Source: CAWGMT01 sp963823675 (lineage in GTDB: Bacteria > Planctomycetota > Planctomycetia > Isosphaerales > Isosphaeraceae). Taken from it: DNA of 64,000 bases. The translations under genes were made by a program, and so were the position numbers. Under the pieces are notes generated by a model, which did no database searches, was not told the origin of the DNA, and worked only from the letters and a program-made list of their open reading frames with translations. The stretch is taken from the NCBI GenBank assembly GCA_963823675.1, contig CAWGMT010000012.1, positions 1,116,001 through 1,180,000 of the forward strand, given 5' to 3'. Every line of letters begins with the position of its first letter. Positions within the stretch are counted from its first letter, which is position 1. Shown one piece after another: positions 38,450-48,300 of the stretch.

Positions 38450-39563
38450 GTGAACCCCATGTTCTTGATTCGACTGCTCGGCTGTCTGGCGGTGGCCTGG
38501 ACGATCACCGCGATCGGATACAACTCATTCAAAGGAACCAGTGTGGCGGATCCGGCGCCAATCTTCTTCGTGCCGAGGCCATCGCTTCTCGATACGATGG
38601 CCCTTGGCAAGGCGAACCGTGCTGAAATCGGCAAGACCTCTTTGATCGATCGGAGGACCGGGATTCCGCAGCCGGTCGAACTGCCGCGGGAACAGAACTG
38701 GGACCTCGTGAGCGTCTCGCCCTGGTGCGGCCAGGACGGCAAGCCGGAGGCCGTGGCGCGGTGGGCCAGCCGTGCGACCGATGCCGGCGACCAGCCGTTC
38801 TGCGGGCTCGGGCTCTTGAAGCTGCCGGAGGCGACCGTGACCGCCCGCATCGCGACCGACGTCTTGCCGACCGGCCGAGCCTGCTTCGTACCGGGACGCT
38901 CAGGCGAGATCTTGTTCCCTGCCGGAGACGGTCAGCTCTATCGTTGCACCATCGGGGGCCGCGATCCGGGCGAAGAGGGCGCCGACGAGGCCAGAGCAAT
39001 CGCCGGGGATAGCCATGGCTCGGCCGCGCTTCGGCCGCTGGCGTGGGATTGCCCGGTGCCGGCCTCGGGCAACGTCTTGCTCGCCGATCCGGCATGGTCC
39101 GCCGAGCCGCGACTGAGACATCTGGTTCTGGTCGGGCTCAGCGCAGAAAACGCGGGGGCGAAAGCATTGCTTCGAACCGCCGAAATTATGGTGGCTCGAG
39201 CTGGACGAGCCGGGCGAAACAATCCTCCGCGCAGGACCGCTCGTGCCGGCCCCGCGCGCCGAATCCGAGATCGACATGAAGATTGAGCGGTTCCCTACCG
39301 TAGTCGTCGGTCGCGACGGCAAGCTCGGCCTGGTTTACCTGATGCAGCGGGACCGCACGAGCCGGGTCGAGCTTCGGTGGGCTCGCCTGGAGGTCAACGC
39401 CGGGACCGGCGTGCCGAGCTTGAGCCCGAGCGAAAAGCTGGACGACCCGGTCGGGCAGGACGTGCACATCGCACCTCCGATCGTCTCGGCCGACGGGCGC
39501 AGCGCCTTCGCCGTGGACGGCTCGGGCAAGCTGGTGCGATTCCCGATTCCAGGCGACGGTTGA
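38450..39563 (+). CDS. Membrane-anchored or exported hypothetical protein (one frameshift as read)
   Basis: About 370 residues. A GTG at 38450 with GGAGA eight bases upstream gives MNPMFLIRLLGCLAVAWTIT, a signal anchor. The body looks like a beta-propeller-type or quinoprotein-like repeat protein: NWDLVSVSPWCGQDGKPEAV, RACFVPGRSGEILFPAGDGQ and VLPTG; later VYLMQRDRTSRVELRWARLE and IVSADGRSAFAVDGSGKLVR. A shift near 39182 joins LLRTA to KLWWLELDEPGETILRAGPL. It is probably extracytoplasmic. No named family recognised. Confidence 0.7.
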
Positions 39564-39713
39564 TCTGCCAGGGCAACCGGTCATTCCTCCAGCTTCCCGG
39601 CTCGCGCGCGACGCACAGCGCGTTGCATGCAGAAGCATGATATGGCATGCTAATCGGTGGGACATCCGTCATGGAAGGTGCACGTCCGACTCGATCTGGA
39701 AAGAGGCCAAATC

Positions 39714-42005
39714 ATGCGCCCCTTCTCGCGGCCGTGGAGATGGTGTTTGATCGTGCTATTCGCGATCCCGATCGCCGGCTCGGTTTCGTGTCCGGCCGCG
39801 GTGACCCGCGAGGAAGTCGATAAGGCGATCCGCGACGCGGTGCGTTTTCTCAAAGCGAACCAGCGCGACGACGGGTCGTGGACCGACATCGAGCTCGAAG
39901 CGCGGACCGGCGTGACGAGCCTGGTCACGCTCGCGCTCATGACCGCCGGCGAGACCGCCGATTCGCCGGCGATTCACAAAGCCCTCGAGTATCTCCGCCA
40001 TTTCGAGCCCGGCGACTTGCGCAGCACTTATGCCATCTCGCTCCAGACCATGGTGTTCGCGACGGCCGAGCCCGAGCGCGATCAGTTGCGGATCGCGAAG
40101 AACGTCCGCTGGCTGGAGCTCGCCCAGATCAAGCCCAACGACCCCGTTTTCTGGCCCGGCTCCTGGACCTACTCCGACACGAAACGCCGCCCGGGCGACA
40201 ATTCCAACTCGCAATACGCCCTTCTGGGCCTGCACGCCGCCAGCGAAGCCGGGGTCCCGGTCAAGCCCGAGGTCTGGGCGCTCGCGCGTATGTACTGGGA
40301 AAAAAGTCAGAAGATGGACGGAAGCTGGGCCTACACGCCCGACTCGACCAACCCGACCGCCAGCATGAGCTGCGCGGGGCTTTCGAGCCTGATCATCTCG
40401 GGGCTACGGCGCTTCCAGGGACAGGAATTCCTCGAGGGCGACAAGATTCAGAACTGCGGCAAGGGAGGCGTGAACCGGAACATCCAGCGCGGTATCGACT
40501 GGCTTGCCAGCCACTTTTACGTCGGCCAGAACTTCGGCGGCGGCCAGCAGTGGAAATTCTACTATCTCTACGGACTGGAACGTGCCGGCCGCCTCGCGGG
40601 CATCCGGTTCTTCGGCCAGCACGACTGGTATCGGCTGGGGGCGGAGCAACTGGTCCACGATCAGAACAAGCTCTCGGGCTTCTGGCGCGGCGCCCTGGTG
40701 GAAGAGGATCGGGTGCTGGCGACCAGTTTCGCCCTGCTGTTCCTGGCCAAGGGGCGGGCGCCGGTCCTGATCAACAAGCTGCGTCACGGACCGAGCAGCG
40801 ACTGGCAGAATGATCCCGACGACGTCCGCAACCTGGTCAATATCGTGTCGCACGACTGGAAGAACCTCTTGACGTGGCAGGTCGTTGACCCGGGCATCGC
40901 CACCGTCTCCGAGCTCTTGCAGGCGCCCATCATCTTCTTTAACGGGCACCGGGTGCCGGAGTTCAGCGCCATCGCCCAGCAGAATCTCCGCGAGTTCATC
41001 GAGCAAGGGGGTTTCATCTTCGCGGACGCCTGCTGCAGTAACGCCGAGTTCGACGCTGGCTTCAAGGACCTGATGATCAAGCTTTTCCCCGAAGAGCAAT
41101 TCAAGCTCCGTCCCCTGTCGGACGACCATCCCGTCTGGCGGGCCAAGCACTTGCTCGCCCCCAGAGCCTACGACCTCTGGGGCATCGAGCACGGCTGCCG
41201 CACCGTCGTGATCTACTCGCGGCTGGACCTCTCCTGCTTCTGGAACCAGGCCGAGAGCAGCCCGGTCAACCCGGCCGTCATCAAGGCGATCAAGATTGGC
41301 CAGAACGTGGTCGATTACGCGACCGGCCGCGAGATGCCCGCCGACAAGCTCACCGTGCGCGAGGTGAAGGATTTCAGGGCCGACGCCCCCAAGCGGCACG
41401 CGCTGCGAATCGCCAAGCTCAAACATGCCGGCGACTGGAACGTCGCGCCCCAGGCCATCCCCAACCTGATGGACTCGCTGCGCAAGCCCCCCTTCCAGAT
41501 CGACGTGGTCATGTCCCAGAAAGACCTGTATCCGCGCGACCCCAGCCTGATCTATTACCCGCTCATCTATATCCACGGCCGGGCGGCGCTCTCTTTCAAC
41601 AAAGAGGACCTCGACGCCCTGCGCCGGCATCTCGATCCCGGCGGCGGAACGCTCTTTGCCGACGCCGCCTGCGGCAGCCCTCCCTTCGACGCGGCTTTCC
41701 GGCGATTTATCGCCGAATTGCTCCCCAACAACCCCCTGGTTCCTATTCCTCGGGAAGACGAATTGTTCACCGACAAGGTCGGCGTCGACCTTTCGAAGGT
41801 CCAGTACACCAAGGCCGCCGGCGGCGGCAAGGACTATCCGCAGCTCGAAGGGGTGAAGATCAACGACCACTGGGCCATCATCTACTCCAAGTACGATATC
41901 GGCTGCGCGCTGGAGCGCCATACAGGTATCGAGTGCAAAGGATATACTTACGAGAGCGCACTGGCGATCGCCGGCAACGTCGTTCAGTATGCCGCGCTGC
42001 CGTAG
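39714..42005 (+). CDS. Exported toroid (prenyltransferase/squalene-cyclase-like) plus tandem DUF4159 protein
   Basis: 763 residues. The ATG at 39714 has AAGAGG seven bases upstream and begins with a signal peptide (WCLIVLFAIPIAGSVSCPAA). The N-terminal half has alpha/alpha-toroid repeats (AVRFLKANQRDDGSWTDIEL; GVTSLVTLALMTAG; YALLGLHAASEAGVPVKPEV). The second half has two DUF4159 domains: APIIFFNGHRVPEFSAIAQQ ... GGFIFADACCSNAEFDAGFK, and YYPLIYIHGRAALSFNKEDL ... GGTLFADAACGSPPFDAAFR. Function unknown. DUF4159 resembles a nucleotide-hydrolase or amidotransferase fold and is frequent in planctomycete MoxR/VWA neighbourhoods, here 2 kb from that operon. Intact. Confidence 0.88.
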   Translation: MRPFSRPWRWCLIVLFAIPIAGSVSCPAAVTREEVDKAIRDAVRFLKANQRDDGSWTDIELEARTGVTSLVTLALMTAGETADSPAIHKALEYLRHFEPGDLRSTYAISLQTMVFATAEPERDQLRIAKNVRWLELAQIKPNDPVFWPGSWTYSDTKRRPGDNSNSQYALLGLHAASEAGVPVKPEVWALARMYWEKSQKMDGSWAYTPDSTNPTASMSCAGLSSLIISGLRRFQGQEFLEGDKIQNCGKGGVNRNIQRGIDWLASHFYVGQNFGGGQQWKFYYLYGLERAGRLAGIRFFGQHDWYRLGAEQLVHDQNKLSGFWRGALVEEDRVLATSFALLFLAKGRAPVLINKLRHGPSSDWQNDPDDVRNLVNIVSHDWKNLLTWQVVDPGIATVSELLQAPIIFFNGHRVPEFSAIAQQNLREFIEQGGFIFADACCSNAEFDAGFKDLMIKLFPEEQFKLRPLSDDHPVWRAKHLLAPRAYDLWGIEHGCRTVVIYSRLDLSCFWNQAESSPVNPAVIKAIKIGQNVVDYATGREMPADKLTVREVKDFRADAPKRHALRIAKLKHAGDWNVAPQAIPNLMDSLRKPPFQIDVVMSQKDLYPRDPSLIYYPLIYIHGRAALSFNKEDLDALRRHLDPGGGTLFADAACGSPPFDAAFRRFIAELLPNNPLVPIPREDELFTDKVGVDLSKVQYTKAAGGGKDYPQLEGVKINDHWAIIYSKYDIGCALERHTGIECKGYTYESALAIAGNVVQYAALP

Positions 42006-42319
42006 ATGTGGCTTACGCAGGATGAAAATTGGCTCAGCTGATCCTTTCGCGGTTCCCAACGCGCCGAGCGAGAATAAAAGACTACGATCGAAACCCAGCT
42101 CCGGGTATCGCAACCCAACTCTCAAGCCGGTCACGGCGGAATCGACTCCTATCGTGCATGGATCGGTTGAACGTCAAGCTCGTCGGGCACATAATTAGGT
42201 TTGCTCAGTGTAGCCGGTCGGCCCTTGATTGGTTATTGTCGGAATCGAGAGCAGCGTTTGCCCACCTAGCTTTCCCGCCTTTTGACCATCGAAGTTTGTT
42301 AGTTAGAGGTAAATTCCCC
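42006..42319. other. Intergenic, no gene seen
   Basis: About 310 bases before the inositol-phosphate synthase gene. The upstream in-frame extension of that gene is Arg/Ser-rich and lies before a good ribosome-binding site, so I treat it as leader. Confidence 0.5.
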
Positions 42320-43687
42320 ATGACAGGTCGCCGCCTTGGCCTCTGGTTGGTGGGCGCGTTTGGAGGTGTCGGAACCACGATCACGCTGGGACTGGCGGCG
42401 ATGGCGCGAGGGCTGGTTGATCGTACGGGATTGGTGAGCGAATTGCCGATGTTTGAGGGTCTCGAGCTGGCCGAGCCCGGCGACTTCATCGTCGGCGGCC
42501 ACGATATCCGCCACACATCGTTCGCGGAATCGGCCGAGGAATTTCGCAAGAGCGCCGGCGTGTTTGATCGCGAGTGGATCAGGGCTTGTGAGGATGATCT
42601 GGCCGCGGCGTCGGCGCGGGTGCGGCCCGGAACGCCCTTCGGGTCTGGTGCGGCGATCGCCCGGCTGGCGGACTGGGGCGAGTTTCGCGTTCCCCAGACG
42701 GCATCTCACGCGGCGGATGCGATCGCCTCCGACATGGTCGCATTCGTCGAGTCGGAGTCGATCGACCACCTGATCGTCCTGAATGTGGCGAGCACCGAGC
42801 CGCTGTTCAAGCTCGCCGAGGTTCACGAGCGGTGGGATTCGCTGAATGCCGCCCTGGCCGAACGCGGGCCCGACCTGCTCCCCGCCAGCTCGATCTACGC
42901 CGTTGCGGCGCTCTTGTGCGGCTACACTTATATCAACTTCACCCCGAGCCTGGGCTGCTCGCTGCCGGCCGCGCGAGAGCTGGCGGAATCCACCGGATCG
43001 CTCCATGCGGGCAAGGACGGCAAGACGGGAGAGACGCTGCTCAAGACCGTTCTCGCGCCCATGTTCGCTGCGCGCAACTTGCGCGTGATGAGCTGGGTGG
43101 GCCACAACATCTTCGGCAACCGTGACGGACTGGTTCTCGACGACCCTGCCAACAAGTCGTCCAAGGTTGAAACCAAGGATCGCGTGATCACCCAGATCCT
43201 GGGTTACAGGCCGTCGTCGGTCGTGACCATCGAGTATCTGCCCGACATGGGCGACTGGAAGACTGCCTGGGACCACATCCACTTCGCGGGCTTTCTCGGC
43301 GCCAAGATGGCTCTTCAATTTACCTGGCAAGGCTGCGACAGCCTGCTGGCAGCGCCCCTGGCGATCGACCTGGCGCGGCTGGCCGACCTCGAGAAGCGCT
43401 GCGGGGGCCGCGGCTTGATGCGCCACCTCGCTTGTTTCTTCAAGAGCCCGGAGGGCGTCGCCGAACATGACTTCTCCCAGCAATTCAACCTCCTGGCCTC
43501 CCATGTTGACGGCCTGAAAAAGGCCCATCGGGCGCATCGAAGGAGCCCCATGCGGAATCGCCGCCAGCTTCCAAGGAGAGGCCGGGCCGGAAGTCTCGAA
43601 ACGACTGACTTGTTGCGGCTTGCCTCCCAAACTCCTCCCCCCTCGCTAAGGGAGGGCCAGGGCGGGTTGGCTCGGCGCAACCAATGA
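42320..43687 (+). CDS. ino1: Inositol-3-phosphate synthase
   Basis: 455 residues. Converts glucose 6-phosphate to 1L-myo-inositol 1-phosphate using NAD. The ATG at 42320 has AGAGGT nine bases upstream. Motifs: NAD-binding VGAFGGVGTTITLGLAAM; SSIYAVAALLCGYTYINFTP; GKDGKTGETLLKTVLAPMFA (catalytic Lys region); NIFGNRDGLVLDDPANKSSK. The last 45 residues (after HVDGLKKAH) are Arg/Ser/Gly-rich and are encoded partly by the palindromic element at 43612-43681, so the natural C-terminus is probably shorter. In planctomycetes this gene often neighbours TIM-barrel and UbiA genes; the TIM barrel follows, and a UbiA lies 19 kb on. Confidence 0.94.
   Translation: MTGRRLGLWLVGAFGGVGTTITLGLAAMARGLVDRTGLVSELPMFEGLELAEPGDFIVGGHDIRHTSFAESAEEFRKSAGVFDREWIRACEDDLAAASARVRPGTPFGSGAAIARLADWGEFRVPQTASHAADAIASDMVAFVESESIDHLIVLNVASTEPLFKLAEVHERWDSLNAALAERGPDLLPASSIYAVAALLCGYTYINFTPSLGCSLPAARELAESTGSLHAGKDGKTGETLLKTVLAPMFAARNLRVMSWVGHNIFGNRDGLVLDDPANKSSKVETKDRVITQILGYRPSSVVTIEYLPDMGDWKTAWDHIHFAGFLGAKMALQFTWQGCDSLLAAPLAIDLARLADLEKRCGGRGLMRHLACFFKSPEGVAEHDFSQQFNLLASHVDGLKKAHRAHRRSPMRNRRQLPRRGRAGSLETTDLLRLASQTPPPSLREGQGGLARRNQ
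43612..43681. repeat. 70-bp palindromic element, copy 1
   Basis: Begins GTTGCGGC and ends GGCGCAAC with a central CCCCCCTCGCTAAGGGAGGG hairpin. It overlaps the 3' end of the inositol-phosphate synthase gene. Confidence 0.8.
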
Positions 43688-43700
43688 CAACGGGTGACCT

Positions 43701-43770
43701 GTTGCGGCATGCCTCCCGAACCTTTCCCCCCCTTGCTAAGGGGGGGTAGGGGTGGTGGGCTCGGCGCAAC
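43701..43770. repeat. 70-bp palindromic element, copy 2
   Basis: Same length, ends and layout as copy 1, with central CCCCCCTTGCTAAGGGGGGG. The two copies are 19 bases apart in direct orientation, between the synthase gene and the TIM-barrel gene. Confidence 0.8.
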
Positions 43771-43789
43771 CAACCACGGGTTATTCAAT

Positions 43790-44647
43790 ATGCGTCTAGC
43801 CTTCAGCACCAACGCCTATCTTCACTATCCATTCGACGAAGCTGCGTCGCGGATCGCCGGCATCGGATATGAAGGCCTGGAATTGCTCGCGGACGTGCCC
43901 CACGCCTGGCCGGCTGGCCTGCTCGACGTTCAGAAGCGCGCGATCCGCCAGGCCATGGAGCTTAACGGGCTGGCTTTCTCCAATATCAATGCCTTCATGA
44001 TGAATGCGGTCAACGACTTTCGCCAACCCTACTGGCACCCATCGTTCATCGAGCCCGAGCCTCACTACCGCCGCGTCCGCATCGATCACACCCGGCGCGC
44101 CCTCGAGCTTTGCGCCGAGCTCGGCGCACCACACATCACGACCGAGCCGGGCGGTCCCCTCGTTCCCGGCCAGCCGCGCCAGGAGGCCATCGACCTCTTC
44201 GTCGAGGTCCTCAAGCCCTTGGCCGACGTCGCCCACCGCCTGGGGGTCTTGCTCCTGATCGAGCCGGAGCCCGGGCTTTTGCTGGAAACCACCGACCAGT
44301 ATCTGGAGGTGGCCGAGCGCCTGAACGCCCCCTCGATCGGCTTGAACTTCGACGTCGGTCATGCGTTTTGCGTCAGCGAAGATTTACCGCGCGCGATCGC
44401 CAAGCTGGCCGCCCACATCCGGCATTACCACGTCGAGGACATCGCGGCGAGCCGGGTTCATCACCACCTCGTCCCCGGTACGGGCGCCATCAATTTCGTC
44501 GAGGTGATCGCGGCCATTCGCGGAACCGGCTACGACGGCTGGCTGACGGTCGAGCTTTATCCGTTCGTCGCAGACCCGGACGCCGCCGCGCGAGGCGCCC
44601 TCGAGGTCCTGCTCCCGCTGGTCGTGGGCGCAGCCTCCAGTCGATAA
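43790..44647 (+). CDS. Sugar phosphate isomerase/epimerase family TIM barrel
   Basis: 285 residues from the ATG at 43790 (MRLAFSTNAYLHYPFDEAAS). AP-endonuclease-2-type TIM barrel with probable metal ligands in LLLIEPEPGLLLET (Glu), IGLNFDVGHAFC (Asp/His), IRHYHVEDIAA (His) and WLTVELYPFVADPD (Glu). EboE-like and inositol-catabolic isomerases are the nearest types. The substrate is unknown. Directly after the inositol-phosphate synthase gene, so an inositol-derived or cyclitol substrate is plausible (inference). Confidence 0.85.
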   Translation: MRLAFSTNAYLHYPFDEAASRIAGIGYEGLELLADVPHAWPAGLLDVQKRAIRQAMELNGLAFSNINAFMMNAVNDFRQPYWHPSFIEPEPHYRRVRIDHTRRALELCAELGAPHITTEPGGPLVPGQPRQEAIDLFVEVLKPLADVAHRLGVLLLIEPEPGLLLETTDQYLEVAERLNAPSIGLNFDVGHAFCVSEDLPRAIAKLAAHIRHYHVEDIAASRVHHHLVPGTGAINFVEVIAAIRGTGYDGWLTVELYPFVADPDAAARGALEVLLPLVVGAASSR

Positions 44648-44713
44648 TTCGGGCAGAATCCGCGATGGCTCGTTCGTCGCGCAGGGAGCAAATCTCGGGA
44701 GCCAATTGTCGTC

Positions 44714-44784
44714 AACCCGGAGCCAGCGGCGACGGCAACCGTTTTGACTGGAGCAGCGAACACCGTCGCCGTCGGCTCCGGGTT
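44714..44784. repeat. Imperfect inverted repeat with about 26-base loop
   Basis: AACCCGGAGCC...CGGCGACGG on the left pairs with CCGTCGCCG...GGCTCCGGGTT on the right. It could act as the terminator of the TIM-barrel gene, but the long stem without a U-tract looks more like a small palindromic mobile element. Confidence 0.6.
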
Positions 44785-44834
44785 AACCCGGTCCGATCCG
44801 GCTGGCCGCGGGACGTGGAAACTTCGGCTGGTCA

Positions 44835-45003
44835 AGAGCCTTTACTGCTGAGGGTACTCGCAAAACGATTCCAGACGCCGCTCCCCTCCGAAGTGGAGGC
44901 TTGCATTCGCTCGACCGCTGACCTGGAAAAGCTGGGCGACTGGATTGACGCCAGTCTTGAAGCCACAGACCTGGCACAGTTCCGCCGAATGTGCGGGTTC
45001 TAG
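44835..45003 (+). pseudogene. C-terminal remnant of an Rpn-like (DUF4351-type) gene
   Basis: The frame reads LLLRVLAKRFQTPLPSEVEA, CIRSTADLEKLGDWIDASLE and ATDLAQFRRMCGF, then stops. This is the helical tail typical of planctomycete Rpn-like/DUF4351 proteins. No matching N-terminal part precedes it, and the upstream sequence is the inverted repeat at 44714-44784. Family recognition is from memory of the pattern. Confidence 0.5.
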
Positions 45004-45023
45004 GTTAGGCGCTGCGCAACAAG

Positions 45024-45075
45024 TGTCGCCCTTCGCTCCGCGAAAGCGCGTTCTTTCGCGGAGCGAAAGGCGACA
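45024..45075. repeat. Palindromic interspersed element, family A (near-perfect copy)
   Basis: TGTCGCCCTTCGCTCCGCGA followed by the complementary arm TTTCGCGGAGCGAAAGGCGA and a closing CA, with a few loop bases. A short CAAG/CTTG extension continues the palindrome on both sides. A degenerate copy is at 12913-12964. Confidence 0.85.
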
Positions 45076-45165
45076 ATTCTTGTCGGCCAGTGCCTGAACT
45101 TCATGGCTTGCCGGCCTGCACGGTGCAGAAGCATCTGAGCGGCCAACTCGTTTAGCCAAGCCCAA

Positions 45166-45190
45166 AGTAGTGATCACGCTCTGCGTGATG
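45166..45190. repeat. Palindromic interspersed element, family B
   Basis: AGTAGTGATCACGCTCTGCG, then TGATG. It matches the reverse complement of 36422-36446 at 23 of 25 positions. Confidence 0.7.
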
Positions 45191-45351
45191 AGATCATCGT
45201 GATCGGTCGGCCGAAACAGCGGCGGCGGAACTGATCCGCATGTCCAAATCAGATCCCTCCCCTTTCGTGTCGTTCGAGTTTTTCGTGGTTGAGAATCGGA
45301 ATTCCCGGTCTGGCCGTCTGGCTACGGCTCGGCCAGGCTCTGCTAGAGCGG

Positions 45352-48300
45352 TTAAATCGCCGCGCTCCCCCGTGGCTTACGAGTGCCCGAGGAGACCTGC
45401 TCGAACGCCAAGTCCCCAATCAGCGTGTCGCGCGAATCTGTGTCAGGAAGCGCGCCGAGAACCTGGTCGATTACGGAGCTCGACGCGGTCGCGGGCCGCG
45501 TCAGCGGTTGTGCCAGGCCATCGCCGACCGCCAAGCGGCTTGCGATGGGAGAGTCTTCCGGTGGGTTGGTGAGGAGCCGTTCGACCCGGCGCACGGCGCT
45601 CGTTCCGTGACCGGGCGTGCTTTCCTGCCCGCGTGCACCGATCGCACCTACGTGGCTGAGCCCGACACTCGTCACCGTGAACGAATCAAAAACGCTGAAG
45701 ACATCCATCGGGCCACTGTCACTGGCCCCAGTGTTAACCAGTCCGGAATTCTGCAAGGGAGGGACCGTCGAGCCCGAATACGTCGTGCCGGCCCCCTGAT
45801 AGGCGATCAGGTCCGGCACCATGAGATTAGCCACCGGCGTCCCGAGCCCGGTGACCAGGTTGTAGCCGGCCGCCGCGCGTATAACCGTTGTTGCCGCTCG
45901 TGATCGCCTTGTAATCGCTCTGAGGCAGCATGTAGAGCGCTTGCTGGGTGTCAGTCGAACTCGCGCTATTCAGGTCGGGTTCGCCTGCGGCGGATCGGCC
46001 CTGATCAACAACCGCCAGCAAACCCGCCCACGCCGGGGCCGAGAGGCTCGTGCCGCCCACGACCTGGAACGGGTTGCCAGGATCGAGATTGTAAGGATCG
46101 GCAATCCAGGCGCCGGTCGCTGGATCGGCGACCAGCGAGACGTCGGGCGTGGTCCGATAGCCCGTGGCCTGGACGCCCTGCTGATAGGCGGGCTCAGGCT
46201 CGTACAGGCTGATGCCGCCTCCGGAGCCGATAAGAGCTCCCGCGGAACTGGAGTAATATCCCCATCCCGTCTCGCTGTTGTAAGAACCATCCGCGTTGAG
46301 CGTGAGGCTGGTGCCGCCGACGGCGACCACGTTGGGTGAATAGGCGGGATACTCGGGATCGGCGGCGCCGTAATCGCCCGTGCTGGCGACGAAGGTCACA
46401 CCGGGGACGTTGAACACGCTGTCATACGCGGCCTCATCGGCAGCGAAGACAGCCTGGCCCTCGGGGAAGCCCCAGCTCATTGATACCACCGACACACCCG
46501 GCTGGTGGGCGGCGGTGGCGACACTGGCCATCAGGTCGGAAAGCGCCTGGCTGCTGGCTTCGACAAGAATGATCTGCGCTCCAGGAGCGATGGCATGAGC
46601 CCATTCGACGTCGAGCGATTCCTCCAGCTCCCAGTTGTCGGTGCCGGGGCCGTTCGGGTCGGTTGATGGCAAAGACGTGGCCTGGCCGTTCTGGTTGAGC
46701 ACGGTCAAGAACGACGACGCGGGGCCGTACTGGTCGTACAGCGACGGTCCCGATGGAGCCAGCCCGAATTGCGTGTCGAACGCGTCGACGGCCTGGAAGA
46801 TATCCGGGTCGTCGTAGGCATCGACGATGGCGATGGTCTGGCCGGTGCCGTCCAGCGCCAGCGCGCTGATGCCATAGGCGGCCCGGATCTGGGACGGCGT
46901 GTAAGCGACCGAGCCGGCCGGTGAGCTCAGCGTCACCGCATTGGAAATGCCGTTGCCGCTCAACGTCATGGTGTCAGCGATGATGGCGGCGTTCAACTGG
47001 GCATTGCCGCTCTCGGCGATCTGGGCCGCCGGAGCATAGACGAGGCCGGTCATGCCCGAGGCGTTGCCGCTGATGGTGAGGGCTTTGGTGTTGTCGCGCG
47101 ACTGGAAGATCACGATCCCGGCGTAGGTGCCGCTTGTGAGCGGGCTCAGGTTGTACGAGCCGTTGCCGCTGAGCGTGATACTGCCGTAGGTGCCACCCGT
47201 GGTGGGATACTTGGTGCCCGCGTTGAAGATCATTACCCCCGAGCCGGTGACACTTGCGTTGCCGGAGATGCTGAAGCCGCCGCCCTCGATGATGTAGATG
47301 CCGCAATTCATCGTGAGCTTGGCATTACCCGAGACGGTGATCGCGCTGTAAATCCCAGGATTGATCGTCGCGGACGAATTGCCGCTCAAGCTTTCGGAGC
47401 CATAGTTGGTGAGGCCGGAGGTGCTCGGCTCGGCAAGGGAAGCTAGCGGGTCGGCAACGACTGCGGCTCCGGTGACCGGCGCGGGGCTGAAGCTGGCGTT
47501 GCCGCTCTTCGAGACTTTACCGGTGACATCGATGACCGACGCCTTGATCGTGGCGTTGCCGCTGGCCGAGAGGGCAGTCGATGAGCTCGAGTCGACGTAG
47601 ACGCCGCCGGAAAGCTGGATGCCGGCGTTGCCCGAGAGCGAGAGCGCCCCGCCGGCCGTCGGATCGAGCAGGATGATCGACTGGCCGATCGTGATGGTGC
47701 CGGTGCTCGCGTTACTGGTCAGGAAGTTGGTGTCTCCCGAGTACGTCGCCTTGATGGTATGGCTGCCGACGGCCAGGCTTGTCGTCGAGAACGTAGCTGT
47801 CCCGGATGAGAGCGAAACGCCCAGGGGCGTCAGGTCGGTGTTGGTTGTGGTGTCGAAGAAGTCGACGGTCCCACTGGGCGTGCCCGAGCCTGGGGCATTG
47901 GCCGTCACGCGGGCCGTGAAGGTCACGGTCTGGGCGACGTTGGCGAACGTGGGCGAGGCACTGACGGCCGTGGTGGTGCTGTCCTTGTTCACGATCTGGG
48001 TGATCGCCGCCGATGCGGCGCTGCCGTTGAAGTTGCCGTCGCCACCGGTGTAGGCCGCGGTGATCGAGTGCGTGGCCGTGCTGAGCGCGCTGGTGGTGAA
48101 CGTCGCCTGATCCTGGCCGCTCACGACGCTGAGCGTGCCGGTGCCGATCGATGTTCCGCCGTCGTAGAAGGTCACGGTGCCCGTGGGATACGCCACGGCT
48201 GTGCTGCCGGGGCTGACAACGCTGATCGTCGCGGTGAACATAACGGACTGGCCATATACGGAAGGGCTGACCGATGTGGCGACGGCCGTGCCGGTGCTGG

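Noticed and set aside
40404..42134. 576-codon minus-strand frame opposite the DUF4159 gene
   Set aside because: It mirrors codon structure of the opposite gene, with no recognisable domain or start signal.
42299..43630. 443-codon minus-strand frame opposite inositol-phosphate synthase
   Set aside because: Antisense shadow; the plus strand has all the enzyme motifs.
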